From Eulemur rufifrons (Eukaryota; Chordata; Mammalia; Primates; Lemuridae): a stretch of 64,000 bases of DNA. The notes below the pieces were generated by a model that worked only from the letters and a program-made list of their open reading frames with translations, was not told where the DNA came from and did no database searches. Where the stretch lies: NCBI RefSeq assembly GCF_041146395.1, contig NC_090990.1:42480001-42544000 (forward strand), in the 5' to 3' direction. Positions within the stretch are counted from its first letter, which is position 1. Each line of letters begins with the position of its first letter. This document shows, piece after piece, positions 49,900-62,442 of this stretch. Made by a program: the position numbers and the translations under genes.

Positions 49900-50260
49900 T
49901 GCTTGGCAAGCCCGGGAGCTTAGCAAACATAATTTGGTCATTTGACGAAGTCCTGGACAACATAATGAGGGGAAGCTTTTGTTAATGAAAGGGCTTTAAT
50001 AATTCTTGGTCTTAGCCCAACACTGGTCTAGACAATTCTGTTTAATTAAGGTAATTTTTGTCACTTGAGTCATTGGGCACCTTTCAAAGGGGTCAACCAA
50101 GCTAAGTGGCAATGGAGACTCCAGAACATTACAGTTACCACAACAAAGGCAATTGTTAACATAAATCAGAAATGAAAAATATTTCTGACTTGCAGGTACA
50201 TTACATAAAGTGAAGAATCAATAATGTCTGATACAGTCAGTTTGCTTCAGTAAGTCAAAA
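49900..50260. promoter_or_regulatory. Candidate conserved noncoding block
   Basis: Repeat-free stretch between an L1 and MIRs. Dense in TAAT/AATTA cores ('gggctttaataattcttggt', 'ctgtttaattaaggtaattt', 'aggcaattgttaac') and 'acaacaaaggc' (SOX-like). Regulatory role is inference. Confidence 0.3.
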
Positions 50261-50334
50261 TTTAGCCTTTATGTAGTCTGAAAAGTTACTTTTATTTTGT
50301 TTGGAAGCAGGGGCAACCATACACGATAATAACT

Positions 50335-50560
50335 GATATTACTAATAACGTAATAATAGATGCTAACATTTGCTGAGGATTTACCAGTAGGCACTTTGGC
50401 ACTTCCTAAGCATGTCATGGCTTCATTTGAGCCACATAACAAACTTATTTGGCAGACTGCCATCATTAGCCCATTTGGGAGGTGAGGATATGAAGGCACA
50501 AAAAGTTCAATAATTTGATGGAAGCCACATGGTAAGATGCAGCATTTTAACCATTAGCAG
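50335..50560 (-). repeat. MIR SINE
   Basis: Inverted MIR: 'gctgaggatttaccagtagg', 'cactttggcacttcctaagc', 'attttaaccattagcag' (tRNA head). Confidence 0.65.
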
Positions 50561-50564
50561 TAGT

Positions 50565-50785
50565 AATTATTGTTTCTTTAGCACATACTATGTGCTAGAA
50601 CTTTGTCAAGCATTGTCTACATTTGCTATTTAAAAACTGATATTAAAACCACAACATGTACAGAACACTTGAACTATGGACAATTATCCTCATCTTACAA
50701 ATGGGGGAAACTGAAGCTTTAAAATCTTAAGTAATTTGCCCGAGGTCTTACAGATTCATCTCATTCCAAGACTACTCAGTAGAGC
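50565..50785 (-). repeat. MIR SINE (tandem neighbour)
   Basis: A second inverted MIR in tandem: 'tagcacatactatgtgctag', 'atcttacaaatgggggaaac', 'taatttgcccgaggtcttac'. Confidence 0.65.
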
Positions 50786-51479
50786 ACATGGTTTTAAGTC
50801 CCCTTAGAGTATGGTCCTCTTCTCCTCACCTCACGTCAGTAAGTTCCATTACTCACATATGACAGACACACACACAGACACCAAGAAGGCTGAAGAGGAC
50901 AAAACATTTGTTTAATTTCACTTGCATGTTTTAGAGTCAATTATTTTTAAAACCCAGGGAATGTAATCTTACTCATAGGAAATGCTTTGGAAAGCAATAA
51001 AGTAGATTAAATTAAAGTATGGTTTGACGGCGATGATTTAGCAAACTGCAGTGGTGTTAGTAAAAATGAAATAGAAAATCTCTTTGCATATTATCTCCCA
51101 AAAGAGTATCACATAAGAAACACTTTTTGCACATAAAATAATGAGAATATATACATATAATAAACATAAACTACCAGAAATGAAAATTTGCTTCTTCCAT
51201 AAACTCTGCCTGCCAAACCTCCACCAATAAGGTGAAAGGATATTAAAATATGAGCTGGAAGAAATGAGAAGGGATGTAAGCAACTTTTAGCTTGGGTTTG
51301 GAAACAAAACCAGCTCATTAACATATCTCTCCTTCCCTTTCTTGTGTCTATTCACTGTACATTTAGGAATCATCCACCCTGTGACAGAGTAAGGGAGGCA
51401 GAGTGGAAGGAGGGTGCCACCCTCAAGGAATTAACAGTCTAGCAGGGAAGAGAAACATAGCCCTAAAGCAAGAGAATTA
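50786..51479. other. Unique intron sequence
   Basis: AT-rich, no family recognised. 51355-51450 may be a decayed inverted L2 ('accctcaaggaattaacagt'). Confidence 0.4.
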
Positions 51480-51760
51480 AACAGAAGGTAATGACGCCTC
51501 TCAACACCTTCCTACCATATTTAGAATAAAAGCCAAAATCCCGAGCATGGCCTCCAGCCCCTGTCTAAATCTAGAGACTCATCTCTTACCACTCTCCCTA
51601 TATACCAGGAACTGGCCTTCTCTCAATTGCCCAGCACAGCAAACTCTCTCCCCTTGCATCAGCTGTTCCCTCCACCCGGAATGCCTCCCATCCACATCCT
51701 GGCTCAATTCTGTCTGTCTCTCCTTCTCTCTCTCTCCTTCTCTCTCTCACACATGCACAC
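51480..51760 (+). repeat. L2 fragment with TC microsatellite
   Basis: Forward L2: 'tagaataaaagccaaaatcc', 'ctcatctcttaccactctcc', 'catcagctgttccctccacc', 'cggaatgcctcccatccaca'. Ends in a TC-rich tract at 51716-51749. Confidence 0.75.
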
Positions 51761-52084
51761 ATCTATCAACTGGGAGAATGAAGGAAGAATTCCAGAGGAT
51801 TCCGTGTACGCTGGAATCTGAAGGAGAGGATAAGGTTTATCAGAGGAGACAAGGAGGAAAGGTGAGACAGAGAGAGGATACAGTGGGTGCGAAAGCAGAG
51901 TGTATTAGGAGAATGGAGAGAAGCGTGGGCACTGGAGTGTACTGGCTGTGGAATAAGACAAGGGCATAAATAAGTTGGGGCCCAGTTCCCAAGGTCAAGG
52001 TCAGTGGCCTGCAATAGGATGTATCTGCTAAGGGAGTCATAAGAACATTTGTCTTTAAAGACAAAGCCTCTGGCAACTGCACAG

Positions 52085-52200
52085 AGGAGAGACTAGAATT
52101 TTCCAGATGAGGAAACTGAGGCTCAGGAAAATGAAAGGACTTGCGCAAGGTTACAATTAGTGAGGACGGGTGCCTGGACCTAGAACCAACAGGCTATGTG
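52085..52200 (-). repeat. MIR fragment
   Basis: 'ccagatgaggaaactgaggc' and 'cttgcgcaaggttacaatta'. Confidence 0.65.
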
Positions 52201-52784
52201 ACTGCACGTGCACACATCGAAGCCTCCAGTTAGCATCTCTGTTATCTTGTTCCGAAGACCTCTCTGAAATGAAATTGAAAGAAGAATAGGGTTCTTGCAG
52301 CTTTTGATAACTTCTCTTATTAAAGTAAAAATTCCAACTAATAACATATTTTAAAAAGGAGGATTAACTAATAGACACCTTATAAAAACCCACACAGGGA
52401 CTTGAGCAAAAAACAGGGCAGCAGGGCTGTCTCTCCCAGAGGCACAGGCCACACAGAGGCCACCGGGGAGAGGTGCAAACACCTGGAGGGAAGCAGCGCT
52501 TTGTCCCAAGGGCTTCGCGGGAAGCAGGGGCTGGCCTGCCTTCTGATGGCCCAGCAGCCACCATTATGGAAAACTGTGTCACACTGGGAGAAACGTAACC
52601 ACAGTCATGACAACTGTGAGTAAGAAAGAGGACTTTGGGCTACGCATGGGTCATTTCCTCTAAGTCTTTTGGTACAAGAACAGCTCTGACTACAGTGAAA
52701 TCACAGATAGGGACAACTGTAGATGTTGGGAGAAAAAGAACTGTTGCTACCAAAGATTCAGCAGTCCGAAGAGATGATGAGAGT

Positions 52785-52990
52785 TGGAGTCAGAAGTCTG
52801 GGGCCCAACTGCAGCTCAGTGACCAGATCTGAGACCTTGAGTCAATCATTCTCACCTGTCTGAGCCCAAGTTTCCTTGGCTGCCAAAGGAGGAGAATGGC
52901 CAGGACTTTACTAGGATGGTTTTAAGGAATACATGACATAAATGCACATGCAAAGTATCTAGCCCAGGACGAAGCAATCCTAAGAAATGG
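52785..52990 (+). repeat. MIR SINE
   Basis: Forward MIR: 'gttggagtcagaagtctggg', 'gagaccttgagtcaatcatt', 'ctgagcccaagtttccttgg', 'caaagtatctagcccaggac'. Confidence 0.65.
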
Positions 52991-53354
52991 CAGCATATGG
53001 AAGGGGCTAAATTAGCCCAAGTTGCATACCTGTAGTATACAAGCATGGGGGCCAAGTGATCTCAGTTCCTCAAAGACCATCACTGTCCATGCCATGCTTC
53101 TAAGAGAACTGTGTGACTCGAACCAATATTCCATTGAATCAAGTCCTTATTTTAAATTAGATCATCAGAATGAATTAAGGCAAAAAACCTTACTTCTTTC
53201 TGAATACTGTCCCTGGGCAGATCTGAAACTACTTGTGACCAGGCCCCTCTCTCTCCTTTACCATCTTGTGCCCTTTCAGATATACGGTTCTGTTGCCCTT
53301 CAGTCTGAAGTCAGTCTGGTTGTATCAACCAGTGTGTTTAAGCTGTTAGAAAGT

Positions 53355-53545
53355 ATTCATTCAACATTTATTTATTGAGCACATACTATATGTCAGGCAC
53401 TGTTCTCGACACAGTGAGTAAAAATCAGCATGTTCTCAGCCCTTTTGCATGGAGCGTACAATTTAATCTGTAAGGGATTACAGATTCAATCTGTAAGGGA
53501 GGAAGGGAGGGGAAGCAAACAATGATTAATCTCACAAAGAAATAA
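53355..53545 (-). repeat. L2 fragment with 25-base direct repeat
   Basis: Inverted L2: 'tattcattcaacatttattt', 'attgagcacatactatatgt', 'caggcactgttctcgacaca'. 'aatctgtaaggga' is present twice (53464-53476 and about 53489-53501). Confidence 0.7.
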
Positions 53546-53564
53546 AAATCCAGTCTTGGTGCTA

Positions 53565-53795
53565 CGTGTTATGTAGGATAGTGGTTACAAGCACAAGGTC
53601 TGGAGGCAGACAGCCTGGGTTCAAAATCCAAATCTGTTGCTTCCCATTCTATATTTTAGGAGAAGTGCTTTAATCTTTCTGGGCCTCAGTTTCCTCATGG
53701 GGCTGTGATAAGGTTGAAATGAGTTAATGCATGTACAGTCCTTAAGATAGTGCCTAGAACTTAATAAGAACTAAAATAAGTGCTAGCTAAAATTT
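53565..53795 (+). repeat. MIR SINE, nearly full length
   Basis: Forward MIR: 'aggatagtggttacaagcac', 'ggcagacagcctgggttcaa', 'ctgggcctcagtttcctcat', 'gatagtgcctagaacttaat'. Confidence 0.85.
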
Positions 53796-53989
53796 TTATA
53801 ATTGTATTTGACCAGCCCCACAAGTGATTTCACTTTTAATTTTGTACATGCTCGAAGATGAAGATCAATAAGTTGGCAAGATAATAAAACAACTCGTATA
53901 TTACTTTCCAATTTAAAAACATTTTCATACATATTCTTAACTGATAATCAAAACAAGCTACCTGAAGTGAGCAGACATGTAATTTTGCT

Positions 53990-54985
53990 TAATATTTTAA
54001 TTCACTGCTGGGTCCTTATTACTTATCCTAGGGTCAGGTATGTACTAGCCCTGCAAGAAATGTTTGTTGAATGAATAAATGCAGATGAGAGAATTGATGC
54101 AGAATTTACTATGAGATAACCACTGCGCTTGATGCATTACACACATTTAATTCAGAGAGTTTAGGTGACTCTCTAGGACTGGGTGTTCAGAAGCCATTGC
54201 TGCTTCTGCAAAGCCACTGAAAAAAACTGCAAGGAGACTACTTACCACAGAGTTCTGTACCTTTGTCAATGACACCCCCTTTCTTCCTGGCACACACAGT
54301 AGGCACGAATAAGCATTCATTAATTGGTAGAAAGAAATTCATTCACAATGTGCCTACCATACTCCTCTGGAACTTAAGTGCGTCTATAGTCTTTATCAGA
54401 TGACAGCATCGATCAACATCCAAATCCTTCCCAGGCACCAGGACTTTAAGAGCCAGCACATGCTTCTTCCAGGCTCTAGCCTTCTTTCAGTGTCTCAACG
54501 ACACATTTTCTCTGTCCTCACCACTTTCGGTGTCTACCCTTAATCAATTTATTCTTAGTCTCTGCTTAAATGTCATCCCTGCAGAAGCCCACTTTCCTAG
54601 ACTTCACTAACTATGTTGGGGCTCTCTCTACTGTCTAAGAGTAAACCCTATGTTTCAAAATCCATGCAAAAATACATTCCAGGACTGTTCTAGGAACTGT
54701 GGATTCAGCCGGAACAAAACAGACAAAACTGCCTGCCCTTATGGAGCCTTCCTTCCAGTGGAACGTAGTATTTTCTCCCAGAGACTTTATAATTGTCATA
54801 AATCATTTGAATGATCATTAGCTGGCTGTCTTTCATAGTCAATCAGAAAATCAAGGAGAATAGGGACCAGTCCTTGTGCTCCTTACTAAATCCTCAGAGC
54901 CTAGTAAGGAGCCTGAAACCTAGCAGGTGCTAAATAGGTTCATTCTATGAGTTTGGATGGAAGATGAATGAATGCATGCATGTGT
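53990..54985 (+). repeat. Cluster of L2 fragments
   Basis: Forward L2 tail at 53995-54082 ('caagaaatgtttgttgaatg'). Forward L2 body at 54400-54620 ('tctgcttaaatgtcatccct'). An inverted scrap lies at 54660-54770 ('ccttatggagccttccttcc'), then a forward tail at 54775-54985 ('gaaacctagcaggtgctaaa'). Confidence 0.5.
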
Positions 54986-55819
54986 AAAGGAATTTTAAAT
55001 TCCCATAGCGTCTGACATAGACTAAGTAATTTAAAAAAATAGGTAAAGGAAAAGAAAAGTATTCAAGTTTTCATCCTGAGAAGTTCAAGTGATTCACTAT
55101 CTTTCAGGATTCCCTTCAATCTCTGATGTGCGGCATACATATTTCTACCAAGCAGAGGTATTTCAGAGCAAGTCACAAGATAGCAATTATCTCCCCCAAT
55201 ATTCCTATAAATAGTTTTAGGCAGCCCTCCACCTCATCCGTGTTTCATTACTAGATTTCTGGGCTGAATTTGAAAGGCAGATTTTTTTTTTAAAGCCTTG
55301 GCAATTGGGAGGATATAGTTGGCTTATAGAGATTGCGCCTGCAGGTGCAAAAAAACCCCCATTTTGCATACATAAAAAACACAAGGGGGCTGGGTTGAAT
55401 TCCTTTGAAAATGTGGCCTTACATCTTTTTATTTTATTTTCCTGAATTTTTGATGAGGACAGGTTTTGTTGGTATGCTGCCCATTTTAATAGCACACAGG
55501 AATTTGGCAGTTCCACTTGGGAACCCATTGAAATGCAAAGAGAGGCCAGGTCTGTAACTAAGATCCCTTTACCTGCATTCACTCTGGGAGAAATGGTAAA
55601 GTGGAATTAATCATTAAATTTCTAGTTGAATCACAATTAGAAATTGTGGGGGTAGGCGATTCACTCACTGAGTACTAATTCTAAACAGTAGGCTTCAAAA
55701 AAGAAGAGATAGTAGCTATGCCCTCCATTTGGATAAGCACTTTACAGTTTAGAAAAGCATTTTTACATCCATCGATTATTTCATTTCAACCTCTCTGAAA
55801 CTCTGTAATTAAGTTATCA
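54986..55819. other. Unique intron sequence
   Basis: No repeat recognised. The 121-residue minus frame at 55217-55582 has no known motif and no splice context; taken as chance. Confidence 0.45.
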
Positions 55820-56130
55820 CACTGGTACCAATTATCTTTTTCTGTACAAATCAGATCATGTAATTTTCCTACTTTAGTAAGTTCAGAGGGGTCTTGTTAC
55901 TCCCAGGATGAAGTCCAAACTCAAGGCTCACCGTATCTGAATTTATCGCACCTTTGCAGCTATGTCTCCCACGATTCATTGATTCTCTGGTAATGAACAT
56001 ACAGGCACAGTCCTTGCTTACCAGGGTTTTCCAGTCCAACAAAGGAAGACAGACACAATCACTGCAAATGAATGCATGTTAGGATGTCCCGTACCGGGGA
56101 TTCCTGAAGGAAAGGGGGTGTAAGTTGAAA
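55820..56130 (+). repeat. L2 fragment
   Basis: 'acaaatcagatcatgtaatt', 'cccaggatgaagtccaaact', 'caaggctcaccgtatctgaa' fit forward L2; an inverted L2 scrap follows near 56015. Confidence 0.55.
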
Positions 56131-56689
56131 TCCATTAGTTGGGATCTGAGTGAGGCAGATGAAATGCAAGGAGGAGACTGGGGTGGTAATGCAGAGATGA
56201 TTCAGACGGAGGAAACAGCAGGGACAATGGAACACAAGAAAGAGCATCATTTCCCTTTGCCGCAGCCACACAGAATAATTGCCCCACAATCTTTCACACC
56301 TTCAAGGTTTGGATAATCTAATGAAAAGATCTCCTGGTTCTTTCTCCATTAGACAAATTCGTTAATACATTAAGTCCCCTCTCACTTGTCATTTCCCTCT
56401 CTGCTTCCTCAGCTTCTTCGTTAAACTTTGCTTGTACATCTATCTCTGCCTGCTGCACTACGAGCTCCCTGAGGACAAGGAGAGTGGAGTGTGAGCCTTG
56501 ACACACAGTAGGTGAGCAGAGCAGGGACCAAGTGCTGGTCCCTGGTGAGCTGGGAACCAATGGTTCACAGAGTCCCAACGTGTAGACAGAGGATAGCAGA
56601 ATCATAATTACCAAGGAGAAAACTACGGTTTTATGAAAATTGGGCTATGAGATCAGCAGCTTTACTTATTTGGAAAAATAATTAAGAGT

Positions 56690-56900
56690 GATCAACTACT
56701 ATGCGTCAGAGGCTTTGCAGGATGCATAAATGTCACATCAATTTTCACGACAACCACACGGGTTAGGTATTATTTCTCTTGTGTTACAGATGAAAAAAAC
56801 CGAGGCTCCAATGAGGCAAAGTCCCTCGTTGAAGGTCACATAGCGAGTAAGCAGCAGATCTGAGACTGTCTGATCTCAAAGTCAAGACTTTTTCACTAGG
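56690..56900 (-). repeat. MIR SINE
   Basis: Inverted MIR: 'cgacaaccacacgggttagg', 'tgttacagatgaaaaaaacc', 'gaaggtcacatagcgagtaa'. Confidence 0.75.
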
Positions 56901-57434
56901 ACTTGCGTCTCTAGCACACTGGCTTAACAAACCTCATTTCATTAATATGTACAATGTCTCCAAGTACATTCCAACAGTATAGACCAAATGACTGCCACAA
57001 AGAGAAATTAGCGGATCTACATTTAGAAACCACATGCCTTTATTGGCTCTTCTCTTTCTCTCACTTGTTAATGCTCTCTCCCATACCAATTCACTTTATT
57101 CTTTTCAATGAGCATTTATCCAATTTAAAGTCAATGAAAAATAATGTACATTTTTCAACACGTTTACATTAAGCACTGCAAAAGTGCTTATGTGCTATTT
57201 AGTGCGGAGGGCGCTGCAGCAGGGAACACATTTGAATGTGTCTGTAATTGAAGTCCAAAGGGGTTAGCAGGAAGCTGGCTTTGTTCTGTAATTTAGCTAA
57301 GTAAGAGCTTGTTAGGAATGGTTTGCAGAGAAAGGAAGGGCGAGGGTGGAGGCAGGGGAAAAAGTAGGGAGAGGATAGGAAGGAAAGCTTAGTAAGTGAG
57401 ATGGTATCTCCATCTACCAGACAGGGCTGCACTT

Positions 57435-57530
57435 GGCAGTCAAAAGATCTAGGTTCTATTTCCAGCTCCACAAATTCCTAGCCCCCACTGCCTCATGGGT
57501 AAGATCTGTCATGCGGGAAACAGTCTATGG
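57435..57530 (+). repeat. MIR fragment
   Basis: 'aaaagatctaggttctattt' and 'ccagctccacaaattcctag' fit the MIR head. Confidence 0.45.
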
Positions 57531-57894
57531 TTCTACTAAAAAAGGCAGCAGCAACATCAACACCAGTGGGCTTGTTTTTAACCCCTTTCCTTTAAGTTAA
57601 AAATCTCAGGCCCACGTGCCTCCTCCCTGTCTCTTTCCATTTGTTATTCTTCTTACGGAACAAATCAGTGTCATTTTGTGCCAGGCTGTGGCTCCTGGTT
57701 CTTTCTCCACTCCCACCCCCCACCCAAAATAAATAAAAAAAAATTCAGCTTAGGTCTGAGTTTCACACTGTTTCTCTGACTTCTAAAACCACATGTTCAA
57801 GTACAGATCCTTTTGGTTCTTTTGCTGGGCAGTGTCTATAAACTATAACCAAGTCCCAAGCAAGGGGCTTTATCGAGACGTAATGTGTAGAAAC

Positions 57895-58070
57895 AGAAAA
57901 AGACACAGATGTTGTACAGTCAGAAGGACCTGGGTTTAAACCTTGCTTTAGCCCCTTTGAATCTCATGTGTAAAATGAGGGTGTCTGTAAGAAGCGAGTG
58001 TTATTCTGTAAGATGTGTGACACATCCCGGGAACTCAAATGACACATATGCTCATTTTTATTATTAACGA
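57895..58070 (+). repeat. MIR fragment
   Basis: 'cagaaggacctgggtttaaa', 'ccttgctttagcccctttga', 'tcatgtgtaaaatgagggtg'. Confidence 0.55.
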
Positions 58071-58439
58071 ATAGCATTTGCTCTAGACGTCATGAAAATG
58101 TAGATGATAAAACTTTGAACCCTTCAGTTCACAAGTTTCCCTAAAGGAAGAGCAGAAAAAACTTTTATATTCATTTACAAAAATAATAAATTAATGTAAC
58201 GTATACCCTATTTCTTTCCAAAAAGAACTAAACCCCCTTTGCTAGATATTAATTTCTTCTGGCAAGGTGTCAAGTCCTGGGAGGGGCTATGTATTCGTAT
58301 CTTAAAGGACTTGATTCTTGTAAGTTTAACAAAGGCACAGTTCAAAACAAGCTGATGGCTGATTTGTCAGATCACACAGAAGGTGTCTATGAAGATCAAA
58401 GACCTTGAAACAGGCACATGATCTTCCTGGAAACCAAGC

Positions 58440-58870
58440 TGGGAAGATATTTCCTGTCCTAGTTCGAGTTGCCCTAAAGCAGACCCTGAAAGTAGGATTC
58501 CAGTGCAAGTGACTGACTTGGGAGATGCAAGGAACGCTGTCAGGGGAGAGAGGAAGTGACACAAGGAAGGGAAGGCAGCCAATAAAAGGTGCGTTCTGAA
58601 GCCAGATGCCAGGATACTCTGCCAAGCAGCATAAGACACACTTCTCAGAAGTATTATATTCAAAGGGTGAGGTGGGGCTGGGGTATTTATACACTAATTC
58701 CTAAAATTCCCACGTCAAGGGCTGCCCCCAGGGCTGTCAACAACCCTAAATTTCTGACCTGTGCCCTGATCAGCAGTGACTTTCCTTGGTTTTAGAGCCG
58801 TCAGCCCAGAAATGCAACTATGGGCAGTCAGTCCTGGAATGACCGGGACTAGGAGCTAGTGGGTTAGGAG
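58440..58870. repeat. Possible old LTR or other unnamed interspersed repeat
   Basis: GC-richer block with 'agcagaccctgaaagtagga', 'ttccagtgcaagtgactgac' and 'gctggggtatttatacacta', which have the feel of a high-copy LTR. I cannot name it. Confidence 0.35.
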
Positions 58871-58959
58871 CATTTGCTCCCCTTCCAAATGAGGTTTCCT
58901 GTCTAGGTACCGTGGTTCACACTGTTCCCTTCGTCAGGAACAATACCCTTTCCGACCTT

Positions 58960-59150
58960 CTTACCTGGCCTACTCCTCCTTATCCTTCAGCACCTGTCTC
59001 CTTAGGTGTAGCTTCCCTACCACCACCTATTTATTGCATTCTACTAAAACCATCTGCACCTCAACCATCTCTGTAGTGGGAGCATCTAAAATAGTGTCTA
59101 GCACATGGTAAATGCTCAGTACATGTCTATTAAAATAATGAGTCCATTCT
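58960..59150 (+). repeat. L2 3' end
   Basis: Forward L2: 'cctactcctccttatccttc', 'agcacctgtctccttaggtg', and tail 'agcacatggtaaatgctcag'. Confidence 0.65.
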
Positions 59151-59154
59151 TACT

Positions 59155-59310
59155 CAAGTGTTCTTTAAGGGCCAGGTACTATGACAAGTGATTTATTAAT
59201 TTTCACCCCCATTTTGTAGATGAGGAAACTGAGTCCTAGAGAATTTCAGAGCTAAGGCCGGGGCACAATTGAGAGTCAAATCTAAGGTTTTGATTCCAAA
59301 GCCACCCTTA
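59155..59310 (-). repeat. MIR SINE
   Basis: Inverted MIR: 'cccccattttgtagatgagg', 'aaactgagtcctagagaatt'. Confidence 0.65.
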
Positions 59311-60394
59311 CCTACGCAAGACTGAAACAGAAACCTTGAGGGTTACAGAGGGTGCATTCAGGCCAAGACACAAGCAATTTTGAGTCTATTGTAGGCTTTG
59401 GAGACAAATGCGCTGTGTCACAAGGTGTTGCTGAGGACACACGAGGCATACAATTGACTCCTTGAGAAAGTGAGCTGTAGATGGCACAGCCCTTTTCAGA
59501 TCTACCTTCTATGCCCAGCACCTGGCACAGGGCCCAGCCCAGGGAGCGTCTGATAGGGGCTTACAGAATAGGGCAAGCCATTGAGTGAGTAACTGGGGAA
59601 CAAATGGAAGAATGAACTGAGGAGATGTGAGGGGTGAGAGGAGCCAGGCGTGATGGCGATTCTGCAGGGAAGTGGCATTATTGCACGTCGCGTCTCTGGC
59701 TAGGGTTTCTATTCATTCCCGTAGCATTTATGAACACTACTGTGTTTACAGCAAAGTGTGGAAAGCCCAAACCATATGCTTTAAACACATTGCTTTTTCT
59801 GCTTAAAAACACGTTCTTCCACTGCCGCAAAGGCAGTTAAATGCATTGGGGGACGTTTGTACTTTGCGCTGCAAACTGGGTACTTGCAGGAATAAAAGCT
59901 TCCACTGAAAACTGTCCCTTGACTGTAAGGTGTGCTTGTTGCTGTCAATAATGCCCTTTACCTAATCACAAGGAAAGATGGATGCCGGGTGGCCAGCTTC
60001 AATTCTACTCCACACCTTTGTTTTTCCAGCTAAGTGGACCACTCTGTAATATAACTCACATCTCCCGTCATTGAGTTGAGCAGAACTGACAGCTAACATT
60101 TTGCTGCTTTATTTGACCTTAATCTGCTCTTGAACTTTGTCTACTGTTACTGGATAACCAGCAACTGCAAAGTGGGAGAAACTGATGTGCGTAATGCCCA
60201 GTTCATAACACCATTGCCCTCTGACTACTGCTTAATGCAATGGCTCTCAGTTGTTCCTCTCCTAGTCGCAAGACCTGTGTCCTCTCTTCCCCTCACATAC
60301 ACCGCAGTCACTCTCTCAACCTACCTGGTTCTACTGTAATATGAACATAACACAATTTTATAGGAAAAGGCATTTATGTGATTATAGAAAAGCT
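59311..60394. other. Unique intron sequence
   Basis: No repeat recognised. The sequence at 59990-60150 looks little eroded but carries no motif I can name. Confidence 0.45.
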
Positions 60395-60660
60395 GCATAC
60401 CTTGGACTAAAGAGACCTAAATTGAAATCTCAGTTTGACTTCTAACAAACAGTGTGACCTTAGCCAAATGACTTAACCTCTTTAAGCCTGTGTTTCTTCA
60501 TTAATAAAATTGAGATAATAAATGCCTAACTTCAAGATTACTATGAAGATTAAATGGGCAGGTAGAAAAAAATGGCTAAAACAGCACTTAAAAACTTGAC
60601 CTATGGTAACTGCTCTCATTAGCACTGACATTAATATTAATAAGCATTGTGTTGCTAGAG
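60395..60660 (+). repeat. MIR SINE, nearly full length
   Basis: Forward MIR: 'agacctaaattgaaatctca', 'cagtgtgaccttagccaaat', 'gacttaacctctttaagcct', 'attactatgaagattaaatg'. Confidence 0.8.
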
Positions 60661-61884
60661 TCATCATTATTGGGTGATTGAAGGATATAAAATTTCCATT
60701 AGTATTTTAGAGAGAATAGTGTCTATTGCAATGATTTAAAAACAATAACCAAAACCATACTTGGAAGGGACAATAACATAGGATGGTCATTTGAAATCTT
60801 TCCTGTCATAAAACTCTTAAAAATCAACTGTTCTGCTGAATAATGATAAAACTCAAAAATAGTACATAAAACATTTCAGCCTGTGTCCTAGTAGGTAAAG
60901 TCAGCAGGAGCTTACATATCCCAGTTGTTGGGGAGCAGGAAGATTGAGGCATAGTGATTTCTCAGTAAATGTTATAAAAGCCCCGTGTCTCCTAGACTGC
61001 TGGGTCTCATTAGTGGTATAGCAAAGGCTTCATTCATCAACCTGCCGTCTTAAACAATAATCTGCATTTCAAGAAACACTACAAAAAAAGGTACCTAAAC
61101 ACACACATGCAGATATATGTTCAGTTTATCAGTAAATCTGATGGAAAAAAGCCATGTGGCTGTAATCAAGTTCATTTGGTTTCAAAAGGAAGGCAAAAGA
61201 AAGAGTATTTACATTTTAACACGTATTGAGTCTAATTACCAATAGAAAATATTAAAAATTTTAAAATGAGGCCAAATGAAATAGTTTTCACTGTCTGTGC
61301 ACGTATATGCATGTATATGAATACATGAATATACAAATGATACATTTTACTACCAATCCATTAAAGTTAAAACATCAATCTTCATCATATCAATTTCAAA
61401 ATATTAGGCTCTGCCATTCTAATGTGGTATTGATAAGAATGAACAAGGCCTGGAATTTTACACCTGGGTGCATTTCATTTTGTTTCTCTTCAGTGACAGA
61501 ATTCAATATGACACAGCTCAGTGTGACAGCATCAGGCTGGGACTGTCACCTTAGGGGCTTATACATCTTTAAAATTCTCACAAAAGTGAAATTGACTGAC
61601 AGCAAAGCAAAATGATGCTTTTAACTTGAGTTGGAAGATGAGAAAAGTCAATGAAAACACTCAAGAGTTCGTTTAGGCTCTTCAGTGAGGGATTTTTTTG
61701 GAGGAAACTGCTGTAACCTTTCAAGAATTAAACTGCTACAATCTGGTGGGACCCCACAGATAATCTTGGAGAAACCTCCTTGAAGAGGCCATGGTATTAA
61801 AAGTGGTGCAAGTTACATAGCAACTACTCATCAAAGGGAGTTTTTTCTCTTCTCATTAGATCAGAGGTATAACATGACACATAG
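60661..61884. other. AT-rich unique intron
   Basis: No repeat family recognised over about 1.2 kb. The 102-residue plus frame at 61307-61615 has no motif. Confidence 0.45.
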
Positions 61885-62060
61885 GAACGAGTACAGGGCT
61901 GGGGGTGACAGGTGCCACATTCGATCCCTGCTTCCCACCTTACTGACACATGACCAAAGAGACATCACTTAACCATTGGGTGTCTCCAATTATTTACCTG
62001 CAAACTAGGGGTATGGATATGCTTACTTCAAAGTGTTGTGAAACATCAAATCAAAATGTC
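61885..62060 (+). repeat. MIR SINE
   Basis: Forward MIR: 'ggtgccacattcgatccctg', 'acatcacttaaccattgggt', 'attatttacctgcaaactag'. Confidence 0.6.
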
Positions 62061-62114
62061 CTATGTCAAAACTAAATCCCAAAGGACTGTACAGGGTTAA
62101 AATTTGATTGTGTA

Positions 62115-62442
62115 GAGTTGGCCCTCCGTATCCACAGGCACTACATCCATGGATTCCGCCACTGCAGATCAAAAATATTTGGGTGGGGAGACCAACAAAA
62201 AATAGCAATACAACAATGAAAAACAACATAAATAAAAAATGCAGTATAACAAATATTTATACAGCATTTACATTATGTTAGGTATTATAAGTAATCTAGA
62301 GGTGATTTTAAGTATATAGGAGGATGAGCATAGCTTATAAGCAAACACTATGCTATTTTATATCAGGGACTTAAACATCAGGGCATTTTGGTGTCTGTAG
62401 AAATCCTGGAACCAGTCCCCCAAGGATACTGAGGGATGACTC
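62115..62442. mobile_element. MER2 (TcMar-Tigger MITE) with TA duplication
   Basis: 328-bp element flanked by TA on both sides (62113-62114, 62443-62444). Left end 'gagttggccctccgtatcca'; the right end reverse-complemented is 'gagtcatccctcagtatcc', so the tips are inverted repeats. Internal 'tataagtaatctagaggtga' and 'gcatttacattatgttagg' match MER2. Confidence 0.9.

Noticed and set aside
51547..51969. 140-residue open frame
   Set aside because: L2 and TC microsatellite translated; no gene features.
53464..53501. CRISPR-like repeat
   Set aside because: Only two copies of a short direct repeat in a vertebrate intron.
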